NCBI GenBank assembly: GCA_016218915.1
Contig: JACRCQ010000046.1
Span: 62,001-126,000, forward strand
DNA: 64,000 nt
From: Deltaproteobacteria bacterium
GTDB taxonomy: Bacteria; Myxococcota_A; Polyangia; Polyangiales; Polyangiaceae
Direction: 5' to 3'
In this document: piece after piece, positions 19,504 through 27,353 of the stretch
Numbering within the stretch: position 1 is the stretch's first letter
How the letters are laid out: every line of letters starts with the position of its first letter
The notes under the pieces: model-generated
The model's database searches: none
What the model was told of the DNA's origin: nothing
What the model saw: the letters and a program-made list of their open reading frames with translations, nothing else
Translations under genes and position numbers: made by a program

Positions 19504-20529
19504 CTACTTCGGCAGCCGGTACTCCCACGAGAACGGCAAGAAGATCGAAACGCCGGCCTGCAGCTGCACGTTGTTGGTCAGCTTCGAATCACCCAGCCAG
19601 TTCGCCTTGTCCTGACGCCACTGATCGGTCTGCGCGTCCACGTCCTGGATGTTCTCGAGCTTCTCGTTGTAGATGTAGTCGCGAACCTCGACGATTCCGG
19701 CGAACCAACGATTGAAGAAGATACGAATGCCGATGCCAGCGTTGAAAGCAAGCTTGGGCTCGTAGCTGTAGTTTCGATATCGCGGGTCGAAGATGACGAT
19801 GGGTCGCGTGGACAACACACCCACGCCGCCGACCACATACGCGTCCCAGTGGAAGATGAAGTCGCCGAACCCGGCGAACTTGCCGTACATGGGGACGTAG
19901 GTGAAGTTCGCCGCCGCTCCCCATTGATACTCGTTGAGCGGCACGCCGACGCGCACGGCGCGCCTGGTGGACGCGTTGAACTGCGAATCGGAGTTCAAGC
20001 CCGCGTACCAGTTGCCGTTCACGCCGATGGCCATCACGTTGGTCAGCCAGTAGTTCAGACCGAGTCCGAACCCGGGGTGCGAGACGAACTGATCGTTCAT
20101 CGTCAGACCCCAGTACGGCTGGATCTCGAACCGGCGGGCGCGCAGCGCATAGATCTGCTGCACGGCGTACATCTGCGCCTTGATGTCGCGCTTGGCAGCC
20201 TGCACGAGATCGATGTTCGGGCAGGCTTCTGGATCGAGCTTGCAGATCGCGTCCAGACCTCCCTCCTCCTTCGGAGGCGGTTCAGACCCCTCCTTGGGCG
20301 TCTCCCCAGGGGGAGGTGCATCTGCGTCGATCTCGGTCGGCTGTGCCGCCGCGCCTCCGCCTTTTGCATCCCCGGGCTTTGCGTCCCCGGCAACCGTTGC
20401 CTCTTTGGGCTTGGCGCCCGCAGCTGCAGCAGCTTCCTTGGGTTTGGCACCCTTCCCTTGCGCCATTGCAACTGCCGGGACAGCCAAAAGCGCTATCGCT
20501 ACGAGGAGTCCCGTGCGAGCCTGCTTCAT
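19504..20529 (-). CDS. Outer-membrane beta-barrel protein with Lys/Pro-rich linker
   Basis: 341 residues. ATG 20529 is preceded by GAAGGGG. Signal peptide about 1-23 (VAMA|Q), then roughly 75 residues rich in Lys, Pro, Ala and Gly with KPKEA-type repeats, a Cys pair (ICKLDPEACPNI) and a barrel (about 140-341) with strands such as FEIQPYWGLTMNDQF and FGLGLNYWLTNVMAIGVNG. It is the first gene of a two-barrel operon and a likely paralogue of the product of 18511-19446; tandem barrel pairs are also seen in the M. xanthus gltAB and nfsAB loci (family knowledge). The linker could span periplasm or bind peptidoglycan (inference). Confidence 0.8.
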   Translation of the reverse strand: MKQARTGLLVAIALLAVPAVAMAQGKGAKPKEAAAAAGAKPKEATVAGDAKPGDAKGGGAAAQPTEIDADAPPPGETPKEGSEPPPKEEGGLDAICKLDPEACPNIDLVQAAKRDIKAQMYAVQQIYALRARRFEIQPYWGLTMNDQFVSHPGFGLGLNYWLTNVMAIGVNGNWYAGLNSDSQFNASTRRAVRVGVPLNEYQWGAAANFTYVPMYGKFAGFGDFIFHWDAYVVGGVGVLSTRPIVIFDPRYRNYSYEPKLAFNAGIGIRIFFNRWFAGIVEVRDYIYNEKLENIQDVDAQTDQWRQDKANWLGDSKLTNNVQLQAGVSIFLPFSWEYRLPK

Positions 20530-20620
20530 TGTGACCCCTTCCGCATCCTTCGCCCGCGCTGATGACAGGCCTAAGTTACCAGAAACGTTCGGAAAATCGG
20601 CCAACCGCTGAACGCGCGCG

Positions 20621-20650
20621 ACGATATCATGGCCCTTTTCGCTCGGTCAA
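20621..20650 (-). promoter_or_regulatory. Candidate promoter of the two-barrel operon
   Basis: On the minus strand, TTGACC (20650-20645), an 18-bp spacer and TATCGT (20626-20621), about 90 bp before the ATG at 20529. Matches 5/6 and 4/6 to sigma-70 consensus. Confidence 0.45.
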
Positions 20651-20703
20651 CCCAGAAATCAGGGCAAGGCGCGCTTCCTGCCCCGAGGACTTTTGCAGCC
20701 CTA

Positions 20704-22053
20704 CTACGCTGCGTCCTCTTCCGCTTGCGCTTCGCCAAGAAGTGCTTCGACAAACTCGTCTGCCTCGAAAGGTCGCAGATCGTCGGGGCGCTCCCCAAGC
20801 CCGATGTAGCGAACCGGCAGCTTCATCTCATCGCAAATCCCAAGCACGACACCGCCCTTGGCGGTCCCGTCGAGCTTGGTCAGTACGATGCCTGTCAATT
20901 GAAGTGCCTCAGCGAATTGCCTCGATTGAGCCATCGCATTCTGCCCGGTGGTCGCGTCGATCACCAGCAGTACTTCATGCGGCGCCCCTTCCATCGCCTT
21001 GGCCATCGTCCGTGATACCTTCTTCAGCTCGTCCATCAGCGGCACTTTCGTGTGCAACCGGCCTGCTGTGTCGGCCAGAACCACGTCCGCTCCGCTGCTC
21101 GATGCCTTCTGGATCGCCTCGAAGATCACTGCCGCTGGATCCGCGCCATCCTTTCCCTTGACAACCTCGCATCCAACGCGCTTGCCCCAGACCTCGAGCT
21201 GCTGCACCGCCGCCGCCCGGAACGTGTCGCCCGCCGCCAGCACGACCTTGCGCCCACTCGCCTTGAGCTGCGTCGCAAGCTTGCCGATGGTCGTCGTCTT
21301 GCCCGAGCCGTTCACTCCAACCATCAGCACCACGGTCGGACGCGTTCGAAGCACGAGCCCGCCAGGCCCTGCATTGAGGATGCGGCTCGCCTCTCCACGC
21401 AGCGCGGCCCACACCGCACCGCTGTCGTTCAGCTCCTTCTTGCTCAGCCCGGTCCGGATCCGCTCGAGAATCGTCTCCGCGGTCTGCACACCCACATCCG
21501 AGCTCACGAGCACATCCTGCAGCTCGTCGACGATCGCGGGATCGATCTCCTGGCGACCGGTGATCAGCTTCGCCAGGCGGCCGAAGAACCCTTCCTTCGC
21601 GCGCGCCTTTCCAAGTCCCTTGCGCAGCGCAGCGACGTCGCGCGTGTGCTTGGTCTCCACCGGCTCCGCCATCTTCTCGGCAACCAGAGGAGGTGGCTCA
21701 GGCGACGGCTCGGGCGTCGGCGCAACCGGCTCCGGCTCTGGCTCCGCCTTTGGCTCGGCAACGACTTCTTCCTTCTTCTCTACCGGCGCTTCGGGCTTCT
21801 TCTCCTCGGGCGCGGGCTTGACGCTCTCGGTCTTGGGCTTGGGCTGCTCCTTGGGCACCGCCTCGGCAGCCTTCTTGTCAGGCTCTTTGCGGACCGGCTT
21901 CTTGTCCGCTGCGGTCGTCTCAGGTTTCTTGCTTTCGATCTGCTTGGGTTTGCTGCCCTCTTCCAGTTGCTCCGGCGCCTTCCTCGACTTGAGGTAGATG
22001 ACGGCGCCGATGACAACGGCAGCAATGATCAGCAGTAGGATCCACGTCTCCAT
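20704..22053 (-). CDS. ftsY: Signal recognition particle receptor FtsY with N-terminal membrane anchor
   Basis: 449 residues. FtsY docks SRP-ribosome complexes to the membrane, with reciprocal GTP hydrolysis. The NG domain is complete: G1 GVNGSGKTT (246-254), DTFRAAA, G3 DTAGR (328-332), TKLD (392-395) and the closing GLGERPDDLRPF. The N-terminus (about residues 4-21, WILLLIIAAVVIGAVIYL) is a real transmembrane helix followed by an acidic A-domain of about 115 residues rich in Lys, Glu and Pro. E. coli FtsY lacks such a helix, so membrane targeting here is probably direct. ATG 22053 has AGAGG upstream. It follows the carboxypeptidase-like-domain gene by 65 bp on the same strand. Confidence 0.95.
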   Translation of the reverse strand: METWILLLIIAAVVIGAVIYLKSRKAPEQLEEGSKPKQIESKKPETTAADKKPVRKEPDKKAAEAVPKEQPKPKTESVKPAPEEKKPEAPVEKKEEVVAEPKAEPEPEPVAPTPEPSPEPPPLVAEKMAEPVETKHTRDVAALRKGLGKARAKEGFFGRLAKLITGRQEIDPAIVDELQDVLVSSDVGVQTAETILERIRTGLSKKELNDSGAVWAALRGEASRILNAGPGGLVLRTRPTVVLMVGVNGSGKTTTIGKLATQLKASGRKVVLAAGDTFRAAAVQQLEVWGKRVGCEVVKGKDGADPAAVIFEAIQKASSSGADVVLADTAGRLHTKVPLMDELKKVSRTMAKAMEGAPHEVLLVIDATTGQNAMAQSRQFAEALQLTGIVLTKLDGTAKGGVVLGICDEMKLPVRYIGLGERPDDLRPFEADEFVEALLGEAQAEEDAA

Positions 22054-22118
22054 GGATGGGCCTCTCTCGCGTTTGGCGTCCGAAGGTGGCGCACTATAGA
22101 AACACGTGTCGCGGCACG

Positions 22119-23840
22119 TCAACGCAGAGCTTGCCGTCCGGGCTCCATTGCCTTGACTTCTCGCTCCGCGCGCGCGTCCACCGGGTCCGGACCATAGGCC
22201 TTCCGCTCCGTATTCTCCGCCCAGGTCGCAATCTCGTCCCGCCGGTGATGGGCCGTTGCCACCCGAACCACATGCCCCGGCGTCGGCTCGGGCGGCTGGT
22301 CCCACGGCTTGCCAGCCCGCCGCGCCCACTCCACCAGCCGCTGCAGCAGCGTCCGCCTGCGGCTCACCAGGGAAATTGCCAGCTCCGATGGGGCGGGCAG
22401 GGGTCGATTCAGCTCGGTGTGCAGCGGTGCCTCGATCCGTAGCTTCAGCTCCCGAGCCGCGCTGTTCAGATCGAACGAGAATCGCCCCTCGCCGTCCGTA
22501 TGCGTCTCGCAGACCACATCCAGATCCACGAAGGACGGAGCGATCACCCGGATCCGCGCTGACGCCACCGGCTCCCCATCATGCGCGTCCACCACCCTGC
22601 CGCTCCAGTGCGGCGCCGCGCGCGAGCTGCCCACGACCTCGATCGATGCAACCCCCTTGGGCTGGGCCGCTCGGGTGTCGGCGCGCTCGAGTCGCTTCGG
22701 ACGCCGCCAGCCGCGGAGCAACCAGGCTGCAACGCCGATCGCGAGCAGTACGGGAACGAACCGCAAGGCGACTCCGGAACGGACAGCTCGGATCGTGATC
22801 TGCCCTGGCTCGCCGGCCACGAAGTACGGCGTGTCCGACACGTAGCGAAGCGTCAGCTTCAACAGCTCTGCGCCGCGGGGCGGCGCAAACACGAAGGAGA
22901 CGTCCGACTCTCCCTCGCGCACCACCCCGCTGCCCACGACGTCGGCTCCGAACAACGCTTCCACGGTACCACCAGAAATGGGCCCTCTGGAGGTGGTGAC
23001 GCGGACGCTGCCGAGCAGACCGGAAGAGGGATCTCCCTGGAGCGGATCGCGTACGGGCTCGAGCTTGACGTGCGCGTAGCGCGTGATCGCGGTGGAGGTG
23101 GAGGTCGCTGCGAGCGAGGCGCTTCCGGGAAACCCCACGTGCAGGGCGCCGATGCCGGGCCCCTGCAGCTTCGCCGTCGCAAGATCGAAAAGCGCGATCC
23201 CGGCTTCGTCCGTGCGCGCGCTCCCCAGAAGCTCGCCCCGCTCGTCCTTGAGCTCCAGCGCGATCCCGGAAGGCCCGACGTCTGGAGGGACGGTGATGTG
23301 TGCAAAGACGCGCTGGCGCGGCAGATCGAGATCGACACGCTCTGGGCGCGGCGAGAACGAAACCGTCATGGCGCGCTGGGCCGCATCCCACACGATGTCC
23401 GACCGCGTGCCTTCGTGGAGCGAATCGCCACCAAAGGTCGCGCGCAACGTTGCATGATCCCTGCCGAGCGATGCGATCACGCACCACGTGCCCGCATCGT
23501 CGACGTCGAGGGCGTGGTCCGAATGCTCGACGAAGCTCGACGCCGGAGACTGACCACATGGGTATATCGACTTCCAGAGGTCGGGTACGTCCGGAGCGGC
23601 AAGCGGAGCCAGGACGATCCTCGCCTTCGGGATCGGAGCGCCCACCTCGTCGCGTACGGTCCCGGTGATGGTCAGCCGGCTCACTGGGCCGAAGGCCTGC
23701 ATTTCGATGCGGGAGGAACCTCGCACCTGGACCCGAGGAGCCGACAGCACCTGCGAAGGTGCGAGCAGCGCGCAAACCACCACCCAGGGCACGAATACCC
23801 ACGGAACTCGCCTTTTCGGGCAACGCACGCGACAATTCAT
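22119..23840 (-). CDS. Secreted/membrane protein with carboxypeptidase-regulatory-like domains
   Basis: 573 residues from ATG 23840, chosen for its signal peptide (VPWVFVPWVVVCALLAPSQVLSA). The first periplasmic part contains an Ig-like carboxypeptidase-regulatory fold (LTITGTVRDEVGAPIPKARIVLAP), further beta-rich segments, then a membrane helix (about 390-412, FVPVLLAIGVAAWLLRGW). After the helix comes a second such fold (WSGRVVDAHDGEPVASARIRV ... THTDGEGRFSFDL) and a basic C-terminus. The topology places the second domain in the cytoplasm, unusual for this fold, unless the annotated helix is not spanning. No enzyme motif. The ribosome-binding site is weak, so the start is less certain. Probably cotranscribed with ftsY. 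Confidence 0.65.
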   Translation of the reverse strand: MNCRVRCPKRRVPWVFVPWVVVCALLAPSQVLSAPRVQVRGSSRIEMQAFGPVSRLTITGTVRDEVGAPIPKARIVLAPLAAPDVPDLWKSIYPCGQSPASSFVEHSDHALDVDDAGTWCVIASLGRDHATLRATFGGDSLHEGTRSDIVWDAAQRAMTVSFSPRPERVDLDLPRQRVFAHITVPPDVGPSGIALELKDERGELLGSARTDEAGIALFDLATAKLQGPGIGALHVGFPGSASLAATSTSTAITRYAHVKLEPVRDPLQGDPSSGLLGSVRVTTSRGPISGGTVEALFGADVVGSGVVREGESDVSFVFAPPRGAELLKLTLRYVSDTPYFVAGEPGQITIRAVRSGVALRFVPVLLAIGVAAWLLRGWRRPKRLERADTRAAQPKGVASIEVVGSSRAAPHWSGRVVDAHDGEPVASARIRVIAPSFVDLDVVCETHTDGEGRFSFDLNSAARELKLRIEAPLHTELNRPLPAPSELAISLVSRRRTLLQRLVEWARRAGKPWDQPPEPTPGHVVRVATAHHRRDEIATWAENTERKAYGPDPVDARAEREVKAMEPGRQALR

Positions 23841-23959
23841 GGCCGACACTGAAGTCTCAGGGTGGGTCGTCCGTCCTACTCTACAGGCAGTCTTTCCGCC
23901 AACCCGGCCCGCGCGCAAGAAGGAACCGCGTGCCGCAAGCAAGCCCCCGAAACGAGCGT

Positions 23960-24829
23960 ATGCGTGATATGCTGAAAGATCGCATGAGGTCCGTACGGCG
24001 CACGCTCCCGCCTCATTCCCTGTTCCGTCGCCTGGCGCTCGCGTTTGCGTTGCTCGCCATGCTCACGCCCGCGATGGCCCTGGCGGACGCCAAGATCGAC
24101 GAGCTGGCAGACAAGCTTCGCAACGCCTCGGACTTCCGCGTGCGGACCCAGGCAGCGCTCGCGCTCGGCGCCACCAATGATCAGGCAGCGGTCAAGCCGT
24201 TGTGCGACGGGCTGGACGACTCGAACACGGCGGTGCGTACGGCTGCTGCCGCAGCGCTCGGCAAGCTGGGTCAGAAATCCGCTCTCCCCTGCCTCAAGGC
24301 CAAGGTCCCGAACGAAGGCAACGCGTCGGTCTCGGCGCAGATCAAGCGCTCGATCACGCAGCTCGAGGGCGCGCGGGTTGCTCACGCCGCCAAGGCGCCC
24401 GATGCATCGAGCAAGTGGTACATCGCGGTGGGTGCGACCAAGACCAAGGGGGATCGGAGCACCACGGAGACGGACAACATCGTGCAGGAGGCGGCCCGAT
24501 CGGGGTTGATCTCGACCAGCGGCTGCGCCGTGGCGCCTGCTGGTGAGACACCTGCCCAGGCCAATGGTGTCATCTCCAAGTACAAGCTCAAGGCGTACTT
24601 CCTTCAGCCGACGGTGGAGGAGCCGAAGTACGAGGGCGGCAAGCTCACCATCGTGGTGCGCATGACGATGTTCAGCTACCCGAACCGCTCACTGCAAGGC
24701 GAGTTCGCGCCCAAGCTGACCCAATCCGGTACGCCATCGAAGGACAAGGATTCCGAAGACGCGCTGATCAAGATGGCGGTCTCGCGTGCCATCGAGAGCT
24801 TCGTCAAGGTAGCCCAGTCCTCCAACTAG
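23960..24829 (+). CDS. Exported HEAT-repeat protein
   Basis: 289 residues if started at ATG 23960; ATGs at 23969 and 23984 are also in frame, and the last gives the most compact signal peptide (MRSVRR ... AMALAD). After cleavage there are two HEAT repeats (about FRVRTQAALALGATNDQAAVKPLCDGL and TAVRTAAAAALGKLGQKSALPCLK). A beta-containing domain of about 150 residues follows with the segments WYIAVGATKTK and YKLKAYFLQPTVEEPKY. This organisation recurs in myxobacteria as an exported HEAT protein of unknown role. Start region lies divergent to the carboxypeptidase-like-domain gene, about 120 bp away. Confidence 0.7.
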   Translation: MRDMLKDRMRSVRRTLPPHSLFRRLALAFALLAMLTPAMALADAKIDELADKLRNASDFRVRTQAALALGATNDQAAVKPLCDGLDDSNTAVRTAAAAALGKLGQKSALPCLKAKVPNEGNASVSAQIKRSITQLEGARVAHAAKAPDASSKWYIAVGATKTKGDRSTTETDNIVQEAARSGLISTSGCAVAPAGETPAQANGVISKYKLKAYFLQPTVEEPKYEGGKLTIVVRMTMFSYPNRSLQGEFAPKLTQSGTPSKDKDSEDALIKMAVSRAIESFVKVAQSSN

Positions 24830-24925
24830 TCGGCCGGATTTGTTGCACTCGCAGCGCCCACCCATCTACGCTTCGCATGATCCCCCAGGTCCGTTGCGGG
24901 ATCTCGCCTGCCGAGGAGTCCAGCC

Positions 24926-25732
24926 ATGAGCGCACCGTCCCCCTCCGAGATTTCCACGTCCCTCACCGGACGTCACCAGCGACGCGCTCGCAACTACCTG
25001 CTCGACCCGCACTTCCAGCTCAAGTACACGGGCGTGCTCGTTGCGATCGCGATCGTGATCTCTGCGGTGCTCGGCGTGCAGCTCTACCGCACCAGCACGG
25101 TGCTCATCGAGCAGAGCCGTCGCACCGTCGAGCAGGGCCAGGAGACGGTCCAGCGCGGCAAGGCGTTGCTCGACGAGAGCCGCAAGGTCTCGGCGGTCGT
25201 GTCGATGAACATCGTCAAGGATCCCGTCTACGCCGAGAACCCCGAGCTGCTCGCGGTCTTCAAGGAGAACGCCGCGGCGCAGGAGCAGAATCTCAACGCA
25301 GAGCAGGCCAGGCTCGAAGGCGCTGCCAAGTCGCTGCAGGAGCAGTCCGCTGGCCTCGCTGCGCAGCAGCGCAACGCGCTGTTCATCGTGTTCGGTGGCC
25401 TGTCGCTGCTCGTCATCGTGATCGGCTTCGCCGGAATCGTCTTCACCCACAAGGTTGCCGGCCCCATCTACAAGATGAAGGGGCTGCTTCGACGCGTCGG
25501 CGACGGACACTTCACTGCGCAACGGGGTCTGCGCAAGGGCGACGAGCTGCAGCACTTCTTCGACGCGTTCGTCAAGATGGTCGAATCACTGCGAAAGCGT
25601 CAGGAGGCGACCATCGCGAGAATCGAGAGTGCGATCGCGCAGCTCGACGGCAGCGTGGAGCCGGACAAGCTGGCGGGGTTGCGCGAGCTGCGCCGCGACA
25701 TGCAGGCCTCGCTCGACGACGATTCGGCGTAG
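24926..25732 (+). CDS. HAMP-domain membrane protein without output domain
   Basis: 268 residues. It has a short cytoplasmic N-terminus with RRARNYLLDPHFQLKYTG, a first membrane helix (about 35-55), a periplasmic coiled-coil stretch of about 95 residues (VEQGQETVQRG, EQNLNAEQARLEGAAKSLQEQ), a second helix (about 152-173), a HAMP domain (about 174-225: HKVAGPIYKMKGLLRRVGDGHF) and a short coiled coil. There is no kinase, MCP or cyclase domain after the HAMP, so signal output must go through a partner. ATG 24926 has GAGGAG upstream. It converges on yraN across a hairpin. Confidence 0.75.
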   Translation: MSAPSPSEISTSLTGRHQRRARNYLLDPHFQLKYTGVLVAIAIVISAVLGVQLYRTSTVLIEQSRRTVEQGQETVQRGKALLDESRKVSAVVSMNIVKDPVYAENPELLAVFKENAAAQEQNLNAEQARLEGAAKSLQEQSAGLAAQQRNALFIVFGGLSLLVIVIGFAGIVFTHKVAGPIYKMKGLLRRVGDGHFTAQRGLRKGDELQHFFDAFVKMVESLRKRQEATIARIESAIAQLDGSVEPDKLAGLRELRRDMQASLDDDSA

Positions 25733-25769
25733 GGCGGCCTCAGGCTACCGGCTCCAGGCTTCTGGCCGA

Positions 25770-25803
25770 GTCGGACTTCGCCGCGTGATGCTTGAAGTCC
25801 GAC
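25770..25803. terminator. Bidirectional terminator hairpin
   Basis: GTCGGACTTC and GAAGTCCGAC form a perfect 10-bp inverted repeat with a 14-nt loop in the 81-bp gap between the convergent HAMP and yraN genes. No U-run. Confidence 0.5.
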
Positions 25804-25813
25804 GTCGTCAGGC

Positions 25814-26212
25814 TCAGAACGCAGCGGACACGTACTCGACGCTCGCGCGATCGTCGACTTCGAACGTGACCGCCGCCACATCGAACCGCATCCGGTTGAT
25901 CGTCGGGTCGCGAGCAAAGCGCCGCTGCCACAGGATCTTGCCGGCCTTGCGCATGCGCTCGCGCTTGGCCGGGGAGATGCTCTCGAACGGTCCTTGCCAG
26001 GAGCCGGAGCCGCGGTGACGAACCTCGACGACAGCGACGAGGTCATCGAGACGTGCGAGCAGATCGATCTCGAGGTGGCCGACGCGGACGTTGCGGTCGA
26101 GGATGACGAAGCCGAGGTTGACGAGGTAGTTGGCGACGACGGACTCGGCGCGTGCGCCGGTATGGGTTCGGGGCGTACGAGAGGAGCGTTTGTTTTGCGG
26201 GGGGAGGCTCAC
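25814..26212 (-). CDS. yraN: YraN family (UPF0102) nuclease-like protein
   Basis: 132 residues, normal for the family. Restriction-endonuclease-like fold with the signatures RAESVVANYLVNLGFVILDRN, GHLEIDLLA (GEIDL-type, D is a putative metal ligand) and VAVVEVRHR (EVK-type motif with R for K). The start is a GTG at 26212, the only possible one: an in-frame stop, which is also the stop of the upstream gene, lies 21 bp before. Role in DNA processing is presumed; no direct evidence in the family beyond the fold. Confidence 0.88.
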   Translation of the reverse strand: MSLPPQNKRSSRTPRTHTGARAESVVANYLVNLGFVILDRNVRVGHLEIDLLARLDDLVAVVEVRHRGSGSWQGPFESISPAKRERMRKAGKILWQRRFARDPTINRMRFDVAAVTFEVDDRASVEYVSAAF

Positions 26213-26233
26213 GCGCAGTGCGTGGACGCTGGG

Positions 26234-26809
26234 CTAGAACTGCTGCTTGTTTTCGGTGTAGCCGCACATGTCGCCGACGTCGCAGCCGTCACTCTTGCAC
26301 AGACTGGAATCCTGGCTGGCGTTGTTGCCCTCTTTGACGCAGTACTTGTCGCCCTTCGCCATGAGGGTGCTGTCCAGCGACTTGGTGACCTCGTCGCACA
26401 CGTAGCCAGCCGGGCACTCGCAGTACTTGGCGGCAGAGTCGGCCCCTGCGCAACGACAGGAGCAGTAGACGTTGTCTTTGCGCTCGCGGCACTGGGGCCT
26501 GACGCCCTGGCTGACCTTGACGTTGGTGCCTGGCACGTAGCACGCGGCATTGGCGACGGCCGAGCCGCCTTCGGTATTGCCCCAGGGGCAGGTGACGCGT
26601 CCTCGGAAGTGGTTGATGAGGCAGACGCGGGTCTCACACTGGAAGGATCGGTCTTCGATTTGGGCACCGGTCTCGACGGCTCCAGGATCAGTGGCGCTGT
26701 ATTCCAGGTTTGGGATGCATGGGTCACCGACGCCACCTGACTTGCAGGCAACGCCCAGGGCGCCGAGGACAAGGATCGCGAGGCTTGAAACCAGAGTCTG
26801 CCGCGTCAT
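26234..26809 (-). CDS. Cysteine-rich lipoprotein
   Basis: 191 residues. ATG 26809 opens a lipoprotein signal peptide (LVLGALGVAC, lipid Cys at about 22). The mature protein has 16 further cysteines, including CSCRC, CECPAGYVC and a C-terminal CKSDGCDVGDMC, so it is probably a disulfide-cross-linked domain on the cell surface or periplasmic face. I know of similar Cys-rich lipoproteins in Polyangia genomes, but cannot name a function. A GAGGGAGAG run lies upstream at wide spacing. The stop of this gene is only 21 bp from the yraN start, so the two are probably cotranscribed. Confidence 0.75.
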   Translation of the reverse strand: MTRQTLVSSLAILVLGALGVACKSGGVGDPCIPNLEYSATDPGAVETGAQIEDRSFQCETRVCLINHFRGRVTCPWGNTEGGSAVANAACYVPGTNVKVSQGVRPQCRERKDNVYCSCRCAGADSAAKYCECPAGYVCDEVTKSLDSTLMAKGDKYCVKEGNNASQDSSLCKSDGCDVGDMCGYTENKQQF

Positions 26810-27353
26810 CGTGTTTGGCTCTCCCTCGGAGGACAAAGGACGGCGAAAAATGGAATCCAAAACGGGCTAGTAGCGATGCTGCGAGCGGTTTCGAGCCGCC
26901 ACACCGCTGGAACCGCAAGCTAGAACACCGCGTCGTTGGGCGTCAACCAGGAACTGGATGCCTCGGCAGGCAGCAACGTCAAACAGGGCACCGTGTCAGG
27001 GGAGAAGGGCTTGAGAGAAAGCTGATCAAAAAAGGGACGGTAAGAAAACAGGAACAAGGGGGCGAACATGTTCTCCAATGTGGGGGCAGACCCGAGTATA
27101 ATGCGCCCCGAGACGAATCGAGCTGCTGCCGTGGTTCCGACAGCATCACAAGCTTGCACCAGTCCGCGCTCAGTAACCGCGCGCTCCTTATCCAGAGCCG
27201 ACGTCTCGCTTGACAAGGCGTTTCCGCGGCCACTAACATCGCCCGCCTTGCGGGTGGCATCTGCGTGTCATTATTGAGTTTTTGGCCGTCTGCAGGACTT
27301 GGCGGACCGCGCCGCCAGGTTGAGGCCTACTTCGCCGAAAGCGAGGATTGACG
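26810..27353 (+). other. Intergenic region with promoter-like elements
   Basis: 544 bp between the divergent Cys-rich lipoprotein and the TPR operon. No credible gene: a 98-codon minus frame (26920-27216) has no start signal or family. The sequence is noticeably less GC-rich than its neighbours, with an A/G-rich stretch at about 26994-27066. A perfect TATAAT occurs at 27097-27102 but without a good -35. A strong promoter candidate follows at 27210-27239. A hairpin TGGCGG/CCGCCA (27300-27317) lies in the leader of the operon. Confidence 0.6.
27210..27239 (+). promoter_or_regulatory. Sigma-70-type promoter of the Glt-like operon
   Basis: Perfect TTGACA (27210-27215), 18-bp spacer, TAACAT (27234-27239). 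Transcription from about 27246 would give a leader of about 108 nt before the ATG at 27354. Confidence 0.6.

Noticed and set aside
27097..27102. Perfect TATAAT as a possible second promoter of the gliding cluster
   Set aside because: No acceptable -35 at 16-19 bp; the TTGACA-based promoter 110 bp downstream is better.
26920..27216. 98-codon minus frame in the gap before the gliding cluster
   Set aside because: No ribosome-binding site or family; lies in a region with promoter-like DNA. Kept as intergenic.
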